The notes: generated by a model from the letters alone, not told the origin. Positions 8,060 to 17,215 are shown, counted from the stretch's first letter. The stretch is DNA of 64,000 nt from Streptomyces marokkonensis (GCF_008312835.1 NZ_VSKS01000011.1:62001-126000), one strand, 5' to 3'. Numbers and translations: made by a program.

Positions 8060-9150
8060 TGGAGAGCGAGATGCGCAGCATTGGCGAGATGGCCCGGGAC
8101 AGCGGGCTGGGCGTGAGTGCCCTGCGGTTCTACGACCGTGCCGGTGTCCTGGTCCCCGACCGGGTGGACCCGGTCAGCGGCTACCGCTGGTACGCCCCCG
8201 GGCAGCTGGACGAGGCCCGGCTGCTGGCCCGGCTGCGCCGGGCCGGCATGCCGCTGGCGGACGTCCGGCTGGTGCTGGCGGGCTGGACGGGCGCCGACAG
8301 CGACCTGGTGCGGCAGCTTCTGGAGGCGCATCTGCGCCGTCTGGAACAGGGTCTGTCCGTCGCGCGCGACGAGTTCTCCGCGCTCCGAGCCCTACTGGAC
8401 CACAGGGAGAACCCCATGACCTCGCTCCGCACCGACACCGCCGCCCGGCTGACCCTCTCCGGCCCCGGACTGGCCGCCGCGCTGGACGCGGTACGGTTCG
8501 CGGCCGGCACCGACCCCGGACTGCCGGTCCTCGGCGGGATCCACTTCGACCTCGAGGACGACGCGGTGCACGTCGTGGCCACCGACCGCTACCGGATGGC
8601 CGTGGCCCGCACGGCGGCCGACGGGTACGGCGGGCCCCGTGTCCAGGTGACCGTGCCGCTCCCGCTGGCCGACGCGATGCGGGCGCTGCTGGACGGCGGG
8701 GAGGACGTGCGGCTCACCGTGGACGGTGGCCGCGTGACCCTGGAGGCCGGGAACCGGCAGACGGCCGGCCAGTGCCTCGGCCAGGGCTTCCCCGACTACC
8801 GGCGCCTCGTCCGGCTCCCGGAGGGACGGCGCGCCGTCGTGGACGTGCCGGCCTTCGTGGAGGCGGTGCGCACGGGTCCGGTCCGCGCGAACGAGGACCG
8901 GGACGCCGTGTGCCGCGACCTCACCGTGCTGGAGGTGTCGGACGACGGATCGGTCACCTTGGCCGGGGACCGTGCCGACGGCCCGGATCTCGTCGCCGTC
9001 GGCCGCGCGTTCCTGCTGGACGCGCTCGCGGCGGGGTCCGGCGACCGGCTCGTCCTCGAGTTCGGCGCTCCCACCGCGCCCCTCGCGATCCGCCGGCCGG
9101 ACGACCCGCACACGTTCTCCCTGCTGATGCCGGTGCGGCTGGAGAACTAG
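8059..9150 (+). CDS. MerR-family regulator fused to a DNA polymerase III beta (sliding-clamp-like) domain
   Basis: The 363-residue protein has a MerR winged helix at residues 5-75 (RSIGEMARDSGLGVSALRFYDRAG, then GYRWYAPGQLDEARLLARLRRAGM), a coiled-coil-like linker to about 115, then a beta-clamp-like module (LSGPGLAAALDAVRFAAGTDP, LPVLGGIHFDLEDDAVHVVATDRYRMAV, GQGFPDYRRL, ending MPVRL) as in DnaN. MerR effector domains usually sit in this C-terminal position, so the clamp-like part may act as dimerisation or sensing module rather than in replication. The start is either GTG 8059, leaderless from the MerR promoter, or ATG 8071 behind GGAG. Its stop shares a CTAG with the convergent antiporter stop. 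Confidence 0.85.
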   Translation: MESEMRSIGEMARDSGLGVSALRFYDRAGVLVPDRVDPVSGYRWYAPGQLDEARLLARLRRAGMPLADVRLVLAGWTGADSDLVRQLLEAHLRRLEQGLSVARDEFSALRALLDHRENPMTSLRTDTAARLTLSGPGLAAALDAVRFAAGTDPGLPVLGGIHFDLEDDAVHVVATDRYRMAVARTAADGYGGPRVQVTVPLPLADAMRALLDGGEDVRLTVDGGRVTLEAGNRQTAGQCLGQGFPDYRRLVRLPEGRRAVVDVPAFVEAVRTGPVRANEDRDAVCRDLTVLEVSDDGSVTLAGDRADGPDLVAVGRAFLLDALAAGSGDRLVLEFGAPTAPLAIRRPDDPHTFSLLMPVRLEN

Positions 9151-10385
9151 TCCCTGTCCTGCACCGGTTCCAGCGTCTCCGCGGCCGGCGTCGCGCCCTG
9201 GGCGGGCACGGCGTCGGGCGCCGTTGTACGACGTGCCGTCAGCCGCAGGGCGAGGGGCTCGGTGTATCGCGCCGTGAGGGGGCCGAGGACGACCAGGACC
9301 AGGACGTACGCCGTGGCCAGCGGGCCGAGTTCCGGTTCGATGCCGGCGGTGACCGCGAGTCCGGCGATGACGATGGAGAACTCGCCGCGGGCCACGAGCG
9401 CGCCGCCCGCGCGCCAGCGGCCCTTGGGGGAGATCCCGGCCCGGCGGGCCGCCCAGTACCCGGTGGCGATCTTCGTCAGCGCGGTGACGACGGCGAGCGC
9501 GAGGGCGGGCAGGATCACCGGCGGGATCGAGTGCGGGTCGGTGTGCAGGCCGAAGAAGACGAAGAACACCGCGGCGAACAGGTCCCGCAGCGGCGCCAGC
9601 AGGTTGTGCGCGCCCTCGGCGACCTCACCGGACAGGGCGATGCCCACCAGGAACGCGCCCACGGCCGCCGACACCTGCAGTTGCTGGGCCAGTCCCGCGA
9701 CCAGCAGGGTGAGCCCGAGGACGACCAGCAGCAGCTTCTCCGGGTCGTCGCTGGAGACGAAGCGGGAGATCACCCGGCCGTAGCGGACGGCGACGAACAG
9801 CACGAGCCCGGCGACGCCCAGCGCGATGGCGAGGGTGACGCTGCCCGCGGCGAGACCGACGCCGGCCAGCAGGGCGGTGATGATCGGCAGGTAGACGGCC
9901 ATCGCCAGGTCCTCGAGGACCAGGATGCTGAGGATGACGGGGGTCTCCCGGTTGCCGAGCCGTCCGAGATCACCCAGGACCTTGGCGATGACGCCGGAGG
10001 AGGAGATCCAGGTGACGCCGGCCAGGACCACGGCGGCGACCGGTCCCCAGCCCAGGAGCAGGGCCAGGGCGGCGCCGGGCAGGGCGTTCAGCGCCATGTC
10101 CACGAGACCGGCCGGGTACTGGGTCTTGAGGTTGGAGACGAGGTCGCTCGCCGTGTACTCCAGGCCCAGCATCAGCAGCAGGAGGATCACGCCGATCTCG
10201 GCGCCGATCGCGACGAACTCCTCGCTCGCGCCGAGCGGCAGCAGCCCGCCCTCGCCGAACGCGAGGCCGGCCAGCAGATAGAGGGGGATCGGGGAGAACT
10301 GAAGGCGTCCGGCGAGCCGTCCCAGCAGGCCGAGGCCGAGGATGATCGCGCCGAACTCGATCAGGAAGATCGCGGAAGAGTGCAC
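9147..10385 (-). CDS. Cation:proton antiporter, CPA2/KefB-KhtU type
   Basis: The 412-residue membrane protein has about 12 hydrophobic helices and CPA2 motifs: LLLLMLGLEYTASDL, GVTWISSSGVIAKVLGDLG, and VGAFLVGIALSGEVAEGAHNLLAPLRDLFAAVFFVFFGL. It should exchange potassium or other monovalent cations for protons across the cell membrane. There is no C-terminal RCK domain; that role is taken by the separate upstream gene, only 4 bp away, as in the Bacillus KhtTU pair. GTG at 10385 has a GGGAG site overlapping the stop of the regulator gene, implying coupled translation. Confidence 0.9.
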   Translation of the reverse strand: MHSSAIFLIEFGAIILGLGLLGRLAGRLQFSPIPLYLLAGLAFGEGGLLPLGASEEFVAIGAEIGVILLLLMLGLEYTASDLVSNLKTQYPAGLVDMALNALPGAALALLLGWGPVAAVVLAGVTWISSSGVIAKVLGDLGRLGNRETPVILSILVLEDLAMAVYLPIITALLAGVGLAAGSVTLAIALGVAGLVLFVAVRYGRVISRFVSSDDPEKLLLVVLGLTLLVAGLAQQLQVSAAVGAFLVGIALSGEVAEGAHNLLAPLRDLFAAVFFVFFGLHTDPHSIPPVILPALALAVVTALTKIATGYWAARRAGISPKGRWRAGGALVARGEFSIVIAGLAVTAGIEPELGPLATAYVLVLVVLGPLTARYTEPLALRLTARRTTAPDAVPAQGATPAAETLEPVQDRD

Positions 10386-10389
10386 GCGC

Positions 10390-10860
10390 TCACTCCCGCC
10401 CGAGAATCTCGGCGGCGGCCTCGATGCCCTCGCGGGTGCCGATCAGGATCAGGGTGTCTCCGCCGGCCAGCCGGAAGTCCGGTGCGGGGGACGGGATCGC
10501 CTCCGCACGGCGCAGCACGGCCACGATGGACGCGCCGGTGTCGGTGCGCATGCGGGTCTCCCCCAGCAGCCGCCCGTTCCAGTGGGAGACGGAGGACAGT
10601 TCGACGCGCTCGGCGACCAGTCCCAGGTCGGTGGTGTGCAGCAGGTTGGGACTGTGGTGGGCGGGCATCAGCGCGTCGATGAGCGCGGCCGACTCGGCGA
10701 CCGTCAGGCGCAGGGACCGGGCGCAGGCGTCCGGGTCGTCGGAACGGTAGACGTTGACCGTGCGGGCACCGTCGCGGTGCGCGATCACGGACAGGTGCTC
10801 GTGCTCACGCGTGGTGAGGTCGTACTTGACGCCGATGCCCGGCAGCGGCGTCGCGCTCAT
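10390..10860 (-). CDS. KhtT-like antiporter regulatory subunit with TrkA-C domain
   Basis: From ATG 10860 the product has 156 residues: an N-terminal small domain (LPGIGVKYDLTTREHEHLSVIAHRDGARTVNVY) and a C-terminal RCK_C/TrkA-C domain (LGLVAERVELSSVSHWNGRLLGETRMRTDTGASIVAVLRR, then GDTLILIGTREGIEAAAEIL). In KhtT this domain binds a nucleotide such as c-di-AMP and gates the antiporter. It is the first gene of the two-gene unit with the transporter. The much longer frame upstream of 10860 is antisense to the stress-protein gene and is not used. Confidence 0.85.
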   Translation of the reverse strand: MSATPLPGIGVKYDLTTREHEHLSVIAHRDGARTVNVYRSDDPDACARSLRLTVAESAALIDALMPAHHSPNLLHTTDLGLVAERVELSSVSHWNGRLLGETRMRTDTGASIVAVLRRAEAIPSPAPDFRLAGGDTLILIGTREGIEAAAEILGRE

Positions 10861-11163
10861 CCGTGGAGCAGGCACAGCCCGTCCCCTTCCCGATTCTTTC
10901 CGTACGTCGTCCGGCGCGGGGTGCCCGACCGGTCGTGGCACGACACGGGTGATCCACCCCCACGGGGGTAATGGTGCCATCCCGCCAATCGGCCGGAACA
11001 TGGGTGCTGTCACGGATGGACGGGGCCCCGAAACGGGGCGATGATGTCCGGGGAGACCGTGTCGCCGCAGGACAGCGGCGTTTTCACGACCGGGCCGGGC
11101 GACCGCGGGTACGTGCCGTCCGCCGTGGGTACTCGGAGTCGCCACCGGGGACGGGAGTGTGCT
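10861..11163. other. Divergent intergenic region between the KhtT-like gene and the universal stress gene
   Basis: About 300 bp without a supported gene. It must carry the promoters for both flanking units. A 6-2-6 palindrome, ACCCCC-AC-GGGGGT (10956-10969), is the clearest element. A longer in-frame start of the stress gene at 11041 is possible but lacks a good ribosome site. I see no convincing sigma-factor consensus. Confidence 0.5.
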
Positions 11164-12006
11164 GTGGACGACACGGTGATCGTCGGAGTGGACGGTTCGC
11201 CGTCCAGTCTCGCCGCGGTCGACGTCGCGGCCCACGAGGCGCGGCTGCGCGGCGCCCGGCTGCGGATCGTGCACGCCTTCAGCCGCCCCGCCGACCTGGA
11301 TCCGATGGTCCACGGGGTGCTGGCGCAGGCCGAACAGCGCGCCCGTGACCGCACACCGGGGCTGGAGATCGCCCGGACCGTGGCGTCCGGTGAGACGCTG
11401 ACGGTGCTGCGGAGCGAGTCCGGGCACGCGGTGCTGACGGTGGTCGGCGAGCGGGGCCGCACCGGGTTCGGAGGGCTGCTGCTGGGCTCGACGGTCGTCC
11501 AGCTCGCCGCGCACGGGCACGGTCCGCTGATGGTGGTCCGGGGCCGGGAGGATCCGCGGGGGCCCGTCCTGCTGGCCGTGGACGGCTCGCCGGCCGGGAA
11601 CGCGGCGGCGTCCTTCGCCTTCGCCGAGGCCGCGCTGCGCGGGGCCCCGCTCGTCGCGATGCACGTGTGGAACACCTGGAGCGAGCCGACGCCGTACGAG
11701 GGCCCGGCCGATCCGCTGGGCGTGGTGGTGGATCTCGACCGGCTCGAGGAGCGGCACCGGCGGCTGACGGAAGAGGCGGTGGCGCCGTGGCGGGCCGCTC
11801 ATCCGGAGGTGGCCGTGGAGCTTCGCCTGGAGCGGGCCCGGGTACGTCACGCGCTGCTGGACGCGGCCCGGGAGGCCCAGCTGGTGGTGACCGGGGCACG
11901 CGGGCACGGCGGCTTCACCGGGATGCTGCTCGGCTCGGTCAGCCAGGCCCTGCTGTACCACGCCGACTGCCCCGTCACCGTCGTCCGTGCGGAGGGCGGC
12001 GGCTGA
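11164..12006 (+). CDS. Tandem universal stress protein (two UspA domains)
   Basis: From GTG 11164 the product has 280 residues in two Usp domains. Each starts with the typical strand (VIVGVDGSPSSLAAVDVAA; VLLAVDGSPAGNAAASFAF) and ends with the ATP-binding G-2x-G-9x-G-(S/T) motif (GERGRTGFGGLLLGST; GARGHGGFTGMLLGSV). Such proteins bind ATP and support survival in hypoxia or stationary phase in actinobacteria. A GGGAG site 6 nt before GTG 11164 supports this start. It is divergent from the antiporter pair. Confidence 0.9.
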   Translation: MDDTVIVGVDGSPSSLAAVDVAAHEARLRGARLRIVHAFSRPADLDPMVHGVLAQAEQRARDRTPGLEIARTVASGETLTVLRSESGHAVLTVVGERGRTGFGGLLLGSTVVQLAAHGHGPLMVVRGREDPRGPVLLAVDGSPAGNAAASFAFAEAALRGAPLVAMHVWNTWSEPTPYEGPADPLGVVVDLDRLEERHRRLTEEAVAPWRAAHPEVAVELRLERARVRHALLDAAREAQLVVTGARGHGGFTGMLLGSVSQALLYHADCPVTVVRAEGGG

Positions 12007-12208
12007 GGGGCGCCCTGCCCCGGACCCCCGCCCCGCGCGGCACGACGACCATGCCCCCACGCTCCCCGGCGCCGGGGACGGCACGGATGTGACGGTGGTC
12101 CCTGGGGACGCCCCCCGATGCGGTGCCCGCCGCCGGCAAGGCGGGGCCGGCGCGTCTCCCCGGGTACGTGGCTGACAGCGGGGCCCTCCGCGTCCGGTCA
12201 GGGCAGGT

Positions 12209-12697
12209 TCACAGGGCGATCACGGCGCGCACCAGGGTGCCCTCGGCGGAGCACAGCACCGAGGTGTCCACGGAGTACGCGTCGACCAGGGCGAGTCCGC
12301 GGCCGAAGGGCGCGTCCATGTCGGCCGGCTCGCAGCGGGGCGCGGGGCGTTGCCGCCAGCGCCCGCCGTCGCGCACCCCCACGGTCAGGGAGGTGTCGTC
12401 GACCTCGAACATCACCTCGAGGTCGGGGCTGCCGCTGTGCAGGACGGCGTTGGTCCCCAGTTCGCTGACGATCACGGTGAGGGCCTCCTCCGCCGCTTCG
12501 GACAGCCGGTGGCTGCGGACCACGGCCCGTGCCAGCCGCCGCAGCCGCGGCACGGCTCGGGGACAGGCCGGCAGGACGGCGGCGACGAGGAAGCCTCCGG
12601 TGCACGGGGGCACCGTCTGGTGCGGCCGTTCGCGTCCCGTCGGCCCGACCGCCCCGAGGGCCGCCCCGGCCGGGCTCGGATCAGTCACGTTTCTCAC
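12209..12697 (-). CDS. Anti-sigma-factor-type GHKL ATPase (RsbW/SpoIIAB-like)
   Basis: The 162-residue product carries GHKL ATPase boxes: N-box VIVSELGTNAVLHS, G1 VGVRDGG and G2 GRGLALVDAYSV. Streptomyces has dozens of these small kinases; those with partners bind sigma-B-type sigma factors or phosphorylate anti-anti-sigma proteins, but many are orphans. No STAS or sigma gene is adjacent. The start is GTG 12697 with GGAG 6 nt upstream. It is divergent from the large LuxR-type regulator, which may or may not be related. Confidence 0.85.
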   Translation of the reverse strand: MRNVTDPSPAGAALGAVGPTGRERPHQTVPPCTGGFLVAAVLPACPRAVPRLRRLARAVVRSHRLSEAAEEALTVIVSELGTNAVLHSGSPDLEVMFEVDDTSLTVGVRDGGRWRQRPAPRCEPADMDAPFGRGLALVDAYSVDTSVLCSAEGTLVRAVIAL

Positions 12698-12872
12698 GCC
12701 GGACTCCTACCTGCGCAGCCGACCTCGTCGGCGGCGGGGCCCGCCGATCCGTCGGGATCGCGAGGCCTTACCCGTCCCACGCTGCCCGGCGTCCGCGGTG
12801 CCCGGCAATCAGGGCAGACTGAGTACGGATACGCAAACAACCGGGGACTCGCGTGGAACGGGGTGACGAACC

Positions 12873-15545
12873 ATGCCGGACGGCGCTGGGACGGCGGACG
12901 AAGCCGAGACGGCGCTGCGCGGACGACTCGCTTCGGCGCTCGACCCGCAGGGAGCCGGCCGGCCGGTGCTGCTGCTGGTCGAGGGCGCGGCGGGCACCGG
13001 CAAGAGCCGTCTGGTGGACCGGCTCGCGGCGGCGGTCGCGGGTTCGGCCCGTCGGACGGCACCCGGCGAGCCGCCGGCCGGCGCCGGACCGGAGCTGCTC
13101 GTCGCCGAGGACGTGCACCGGGCGTCGGCCGACGACACCGCCCGGCTGCGCGCTCTGCTCGCCGGCCCGCCCGCCCACTTCGCGTGCGTGCTGAGCTACC
13201 GCCCCGAGGAGCTCCCCGTACCGGGGCTGGTCCTCGGGCCCGACACCGACTTCCCGGCCGCCCTCACGGTCGTACGGCATGTTCTGGGGCCGCTGGACCT
13301 GGCCGAGGTGCAGCGGACGGCGGTCTCGGTCCTGGGAGCGGACCGCTGCACGCCGGGCCTGGCCGCCGCCCTGCACCGCGCTTCCGGTGGTGTCGCCCAG
13401 ACGGTCGTGGATCTGCTCGACCTGCTGGCCGCCCTTCCTCCTGCCGCCGGGCGGCCGCTCTCCTCGGAGCTCGACCGGCTCGGCGTGCCGCCCCGGCTCG
13501 ACACCCTCGTCCTGCGGCGTACGGCCGCCGTGCCGGAGGAACACCGGCCGGTCGTCTTCGCCGCCGCGGTTCTGGACGAGCCCGCAACGTCCCGCGACCT
13601 CGCCGTCGTGGCCGGGCTGCCGGGATGGACGGGTGACGACGCCCTGTCCGCCGCCCTGCGGGCCGCCGTGCTCGTGGACCGCGATGACGGCCGCTACGGC
13701 TTCGGCTCGCCGCTCGCCGCGGCGGCCGTGCGCCGTGCGGCGGGCGGCCCGGCCCGTGACGCGCTGCACCGGCGGGCCGCGGCCCTGCTCGCCGGACGCC
13801 AGCCAGTTCCGTGGGAACGCGTGGCCGGCCACCGCCGCGCCTGCGGTGACGCGCGGGGCTGGCTGCACGCGGTGGAACGGGCGGCCCTGCAGTTCGAGGA
13901 CGCAGGTGAACAGCAGCGCGCCGTGGGCCTGCTGGAGTCGGCGCTCGCCACCGGGCCGGTTCCCGATCAGGCCCGGTCCCGGCTGGCCAGGCTGCTGGCC
14001 CGTTGCGCGGTGGTGGGCCTGCGCTCCGACGAGACGTTGGCGGTCCTCCGGCACATCGTGGCCGACCCGGGTCTGGCCCCGGCGGTGCGCGGTGAGATCC
14101 GCCTGGACCTCGGGCTGCTGCTGTGCAACCAGGTGGGCGAGGTCATGGAGGGCCGGGACGAACTCGCCCGCGCGGTGGACGACCTGAGCGGTGAGCCGGT
14201 TCCGCTGGCCCGGGCGATGTCGGCGCTGGCGATGCCGTACGGACCGGACGCGTCGTTCGCCGACAACGTCGCCTGGATCGAGCGGGCGGTGACGGTGGCC
14301 GAGGAGTCGGGCGACCCGGTGGTCCAGGCTGCCGTGGCCGCGAACCGGGTGAGCGTCCTGCTCAACGGCGGCGACCCGGCGGCCTGGCCGCTCATCGAGC
14401 GGCTGCCCCGGGACAGTGATCTCGTCGGCTGCCGCCAGCAGACCTCCCGGGGGCTGTGCAACGCGGCGGACGCGGTGGTGTGGCTCGGTCACTACGACAC
14501 CTCCCGCGCGCTGCTCGCCGAGGGCGTCGCCCTGGCCGCGCGCAGCGGCGCCGCCTACGCCGAGCAGACCGGCCGGGGCTGCGCGCTCGTCGTCGACTGG
14601 GCCACCGGTCGCTGGCCGGGACTGGCCGAGCGGTGCCGGGACTTCGTCGACGAGTCCGGCGACATGCCCTACCTCGCCTCCGACGCCCGGATGGTCCTCG
14701 GTCTGCTGGCCCTGGCCCGTGGTGAATGGGCCGACACCCTCGACCATCTGACCGGCCCCGACGCGGCCGACCTGGACACCGGCCCGGTGCCCATTTCGGC
14801 GACCGCGTCCGGGGCTCTCGTCAGGCTCGCCCTCGCCCACGACGACGTCTCCGGCGCGGCCGGCGAGGCCGCCGCCGCGTGGCGGCGGCTGCGCGCCAAG
14901 GGGATCTGGGCCTGGGGCGCCGAACTCGCCCCGTGGGCGGTGGAGGCCACCCTGCGGGCCGGGGACACGTCCACCGCGGCCGCGATGACCGAGGAGTTCG
15001 CCGCAGGCCTGGAAGGCCGCGACGCGCCCTCGGCCGATGCGGCCCTCACGTGGACCCGCGGGGTCCTCGCCGAGCACACGGGGAGGACGGCGGAGGCCGC
15101 CGCCCGCTACGAGGAGAGCTCCGCCGCCTACCGGAAGCTGCCCCGGCCCTATCACGCGGCCCTCACCGCGGCGGGCGCCGCCCGCTGCGCCCTCGCCCTA
15201 GGCGGGGACGGCGGACGGGCCGTCACCGCCCTCGCCGACTGCGCCTCGGCCTTCGACGCCCTGGGCGCGACCTGGGACGCCGCCCGCACCCGCGCCGAGC
15301 TGCGCCGTCACCAGCCGGCGGCGGAACGCCGGCCACCCGGCCGCCCCCGGTACGGCGACGTGCTCTCGCCGCGGGAGGAGGAGGTCGCGGAACTCGCCGC
15401 GGCGGGCATGTCCAACCGGGAGATCGCCACCACGCTGCACCTCTCACCGCGCACCGTGGAACAGCATGTCGCACGGGCCCTGCAGAAGACCGGTGTGCAC
15501 TCGCGCCAGCAGCTCTCCCGGGCCCTCGGGCCGGCTTCGGATTGA
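12873..15545 (+). CDS. Large ATP-binding LuxR-family (LAL) transcriptional regulator
   Basis: The 890-residue protein has an N-terminal STAND-type ATPase with Walker A GAAGTGKS at residues 38-45 and Walker B LLVAEDVH near 73-80, a long alpha-helical TPR-like middle rich in Ala/Leu repeats (about 300-800), and a C-terminal LuxR helix-turn-helix (LSPREEEVAELAAAGMSNREIATTLHLSPRTVEQHVARAL). LAL proteins such as MalT and pathway activators in antibiotic clusters bind ATP and an inducer and then activate transcription. The spacing between Walker A and B is short, about 30 residues. No biosynthetic cluster adjoins it, so its target is unknown. Confidence 0.9.
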   Translation: MPDGAGTADEAETALRGRLASALDPQGAGRPVLLLVEGAAGTGKSRLVDRLAAAVAGSARRTAPGEPPAGAGPELLVAEDVHRASADDTARLRALLAGPPAHFACVLSYRPEELPVPGLVLGPDTDFPAALTVVRHVLGPLDLAEVQRTAVSVLGADRCTPGLAAALHRASGGVAQTVVDLLDLLAALPPAAGRPLSSELDRLGVPPRLDTLVLRRTAAVPEEHRPVVFAAAVLDEPATSRDLAVVAGLPGWTGDDALSAALRAAVLVDRDDGRYGFGSPLAAAAVRRAAGGPARDALHRRAAALLAGRQPVPWERVAGHRRACGDARGWLHAVERAALQFEDAGEQQRAVGLLESALATGPVPDQARSRLARLLARCAVVGLRSDETLAVLRHIVADPGLAPAVRGEIRLDLGLLLCNQVGEVMEGRDELARAVDDLSGEPVPLARAMSALAMPYGPDASFADNVAWIERAVTVAEESGDPVVQAAVAANRVSVLLNGGDPAAWPLIERLPRDSDLVGCRQQTSRGLCNAADAVVWLGHYDTSRALLAEGVALAARSGAAYAEQTGRGCALVVDWATGRWPGLAERCRDFVDESGDMPYLASDARMVLGLLALARGEWADTLDHLTGPDAADLDTGPVPISATASGALVRLALAHDDVSGAAGEAAAAWRRLRAKGIWAWGAELAPWAVEATLRAGDTSTAAAMTEEFAAGLEGRDAPSADAALTWTRGVLAEHTGRTAEAAARYEESSAAYRKLPRPYHAALTAAGAARCALALGGDGGRAVTALADCASAFDALGATWDAARTRAELRRHQPAAERRPPGRPRYGDVLSPREEEVAELAAAGMSNREIATTLHLSPRTVEQHVARALQKTGVHSRQQLSRALGPASD

Positions 15546-15608
15546 TCGCGTGTCCGCCGATCCCGCCCGGCGAGGGCGGGAACGGCGGCGTCCGCCCGGT
15601 CCGGGATG

Positions 15609-16031
15609 TCAGCCGAGGAAGCTCAGCCGCACCCGGCGGTCGGGGTTGTCCCTGTTGGTGTCGACCAGGCAGACCGACTGCCAGGTGCCCAGTTCCAGCC
15701 GGCCGCCGACCACCGGGAGCGTCGCGTGGGGCGGCACGAAGGCGGGCAGGACGTGGTCGCGGCCGTGGCCGGGGCTGCCGTGCCGGTGCTGCCAGCGGTC
15801 GTCGGCGGGCAGCAGGGTGTGCAGGGCCGCCAGGAGGTCGTCGTCGCTCCCGGCGCCGGTCTCGATGACGGCGACACCGGCCGTGGCGTGCGGCACGAAG
15901 ATGTTGAGCAGGCCGTCGCGGCCGGCCGCCGCCTCCCGCAGGAAGGACTCGCAGTCCCCGGTGAGGTCGACGACCCGCTCGTCGGAGCCGGTGGCGATGG
16001 TCAGGACTCGGGTGGTGAAGGCATCGGACAT
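15609..16031 (-). CDS. YjbQ/UPF0047 family protein (secondary thiamine-phosphate synthase type)
   Basis: The 140-residue product has the UPF0047 core: GLLNIFVPHATAGVAVIETG, then GHGRDHVLPAFVPPHATLPVVGGRLELGTWQSVCLVDTN, with the clustered histidines of the family. Some members show weak thiamine-phosphate synthase activity when overproduced, but the physiological role is unsettled. ATG 16031 (MSDAFTTRV) matches homologues; ATG 16040 is 3 codons earlier and has no better site. It converges on the LuxR-type gene and is divergent from the flavoprotein. Confidence 0.85.
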   Translation of the reverse strand: MSDAFTTRVLTIATGSDERVVDLTGDCESFLREAAAGRDGLLNIFVPHATAGVAVIETGAGSDDDLLAALHTLLPADDRWQHRHGSPGHGRDHVLPAFVPPHATLPVVGGRLELGTWQSVCLVDTNRDNPDRRVRLSFLG

Positions 16032-16114
16032 GCCCTCCATCCTGGCCGACGCGGCCGGCTTCGCGCGGGAGCGCCGGAGGGAAGATCCACGACCGCCGCG
16101 CTGTTGGTGGAAAT

Positions 16115-17197
16115 GTGAACGACATGCGCGAGGTCGAGGTGGTCGTCGTGGGCGCCGGGCAGGCGGGACTGGCCGGCGCCCACCACCTGCGGCGGGCCGG
16201 GTTCGAGCCGGACCGCGACTTCGTGGTGCTGGACCACTCCCCCGGCCCCGGCGGCGCCTGGCAGTTCCGGTGGCCCTCCCTGACGTACGGCAAGGTGCAC
16301 GGGATGCACGCGCTGCCCGGCATGGAGCTCACGGACGCCGACCCGGCGCGGGCGTCCTCCGAGGTGATCGGCGAGTACTTCGACCGTTACGAGCGGACGT
16401 TCGACCTGCGGGTGCGGCGGCCGGTGGACGTGCGGGCGGTACGGGAGGGGCCCGGCGGGCGGCTGCTGGTGGAGACCTCGGACGGCACCTGGGCGACGCG
16501 GGCGCTGATCAACGCCACGGGCACCTGGGACCGGCCGTTCTGGCCGCGCCATCCGGGTCAGGAGACTTTCCGGGGGCGGCAGCTGCACACCGCGCAGTAC
16601 CCGGGGCCCGGGGCGTTCGCCGGGCAGCGGGTGGTCGTGGTGGGCGGCGGGGCCTCGGGCACCCAGCATCTGCTGGAGATCGCCCCGTACGCGGCGGCCA
16701 CGACGTGGGTGACCCGGCGGCCCCCGGTCTTCCGTGAGGGTCCCTTCGACGAGGAGGCGGGGCGGGCGGCCGTGGCGCTCGTGGAGGAGCGGGTGCGGCA
16801 GGGGCTGCCGCCGCGCAGTGTCGTCTCGGTGACGGGGTTGCCGCTCAACGACGCGATCCGGCAGGGCCTCGCCGACGGCGTGCTCGACCGGCAGCCCATG
16901 TTCGACCGGATCAGGCCGGACGGTGTGGAGTGGGCGGACGGGCGGCGGGTGGCGGCCGACGTCATCCTGTGGGCCACCGGCTTCCGGCCCGCCGTCGGCC
17001 ATCTCGCCCCGCTGCGGCTGCGGGAGCCCGGCGGCGGGATCCGGGTGGAGGGGACCCGGGCGGTCGCCGACCCGCGGATCCACCTGGTCGGTTACGGCCC
17101 CTCGGCGAGCACCGTCGGCGCCAACCGGGCGGGACGCGCGGCGGTACGGGACATCAGGCGGCTGCTGGCGGAGGAGGAGGGACAGGTCGCGGCATGA
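16115..17197 (+). CDS. FAD-dependent oxidoreductase of the flavin monooxygenase type
   Basis: The 360-residue product has an N-terminal FAD-binding GxGxxG motif (VVVVGAGQAGLAGAHHL, residues 9-25), a second dinucleotide motif for NADP(H) (VVVVGGGASGTQHLLE, near 170), and the C-terminal ATGFRP motif common to Baeyer-Villiger and flavin-containing monooxygenases. It therefore probably oxygenates a small molecule using NADPH and O2; the substrate is unknown. GTG 16115 follows a GGTGG site; ATG 16124 is an alternative. It is convergent with the MltG paralogue. Confidence 0.85.
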   Translation: MNDMREVEVVVVGAGQAGLAGAHHLRRAGFEPDRDFVVLDHSPGPGGAWQFRWPSLTYGKVHGMHALPGMELTDADPARASSEVIGEYFDRYERTFDLRVRRPVDVRAVREGPGGRLLVETSDGTWATRALINATGTWDRPFWPRHPGQETFRGRQLHTAQYPGPGAFAGQRVVVVGGGASGTQHLLEIAPYAAATTWVTRRPPVFREGPFDEEAGRAAVALVEERVRQGLPPRSVVSVTGLPLNDAIRQGLADGVLDRQPMFDRIRPDGVEWADGRRVAADVILWATGFRPAVGHLAPLRLREPGGGIRVEGTRAVADPRIHLVGYGPSASTVGANRAGRAAVRDIRRLLAEEEGQVAA

Positions 17198-17215
17198 CGT
17201 CCGGGGCGGGCCGGG

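Noticed and set aside
8034-10682. Long plus-strand frame (882 codons)
   Set aside because: It crosses the MerR-clamp gene in another frame and is antisense to the antiporter; composition is non-protein-like.
10861-12084. In-frame upstream extension of the KhtT-like gene
   Set aside because: It is antisense to the universal stress gene; KhtT-type proteins begin near 10860.
12768-15155. Long minus-strand frame (795 codons)
   Set aside because: Antisense shadow of the LuxR-type regulator, whose motifs are clear on the plus strand.
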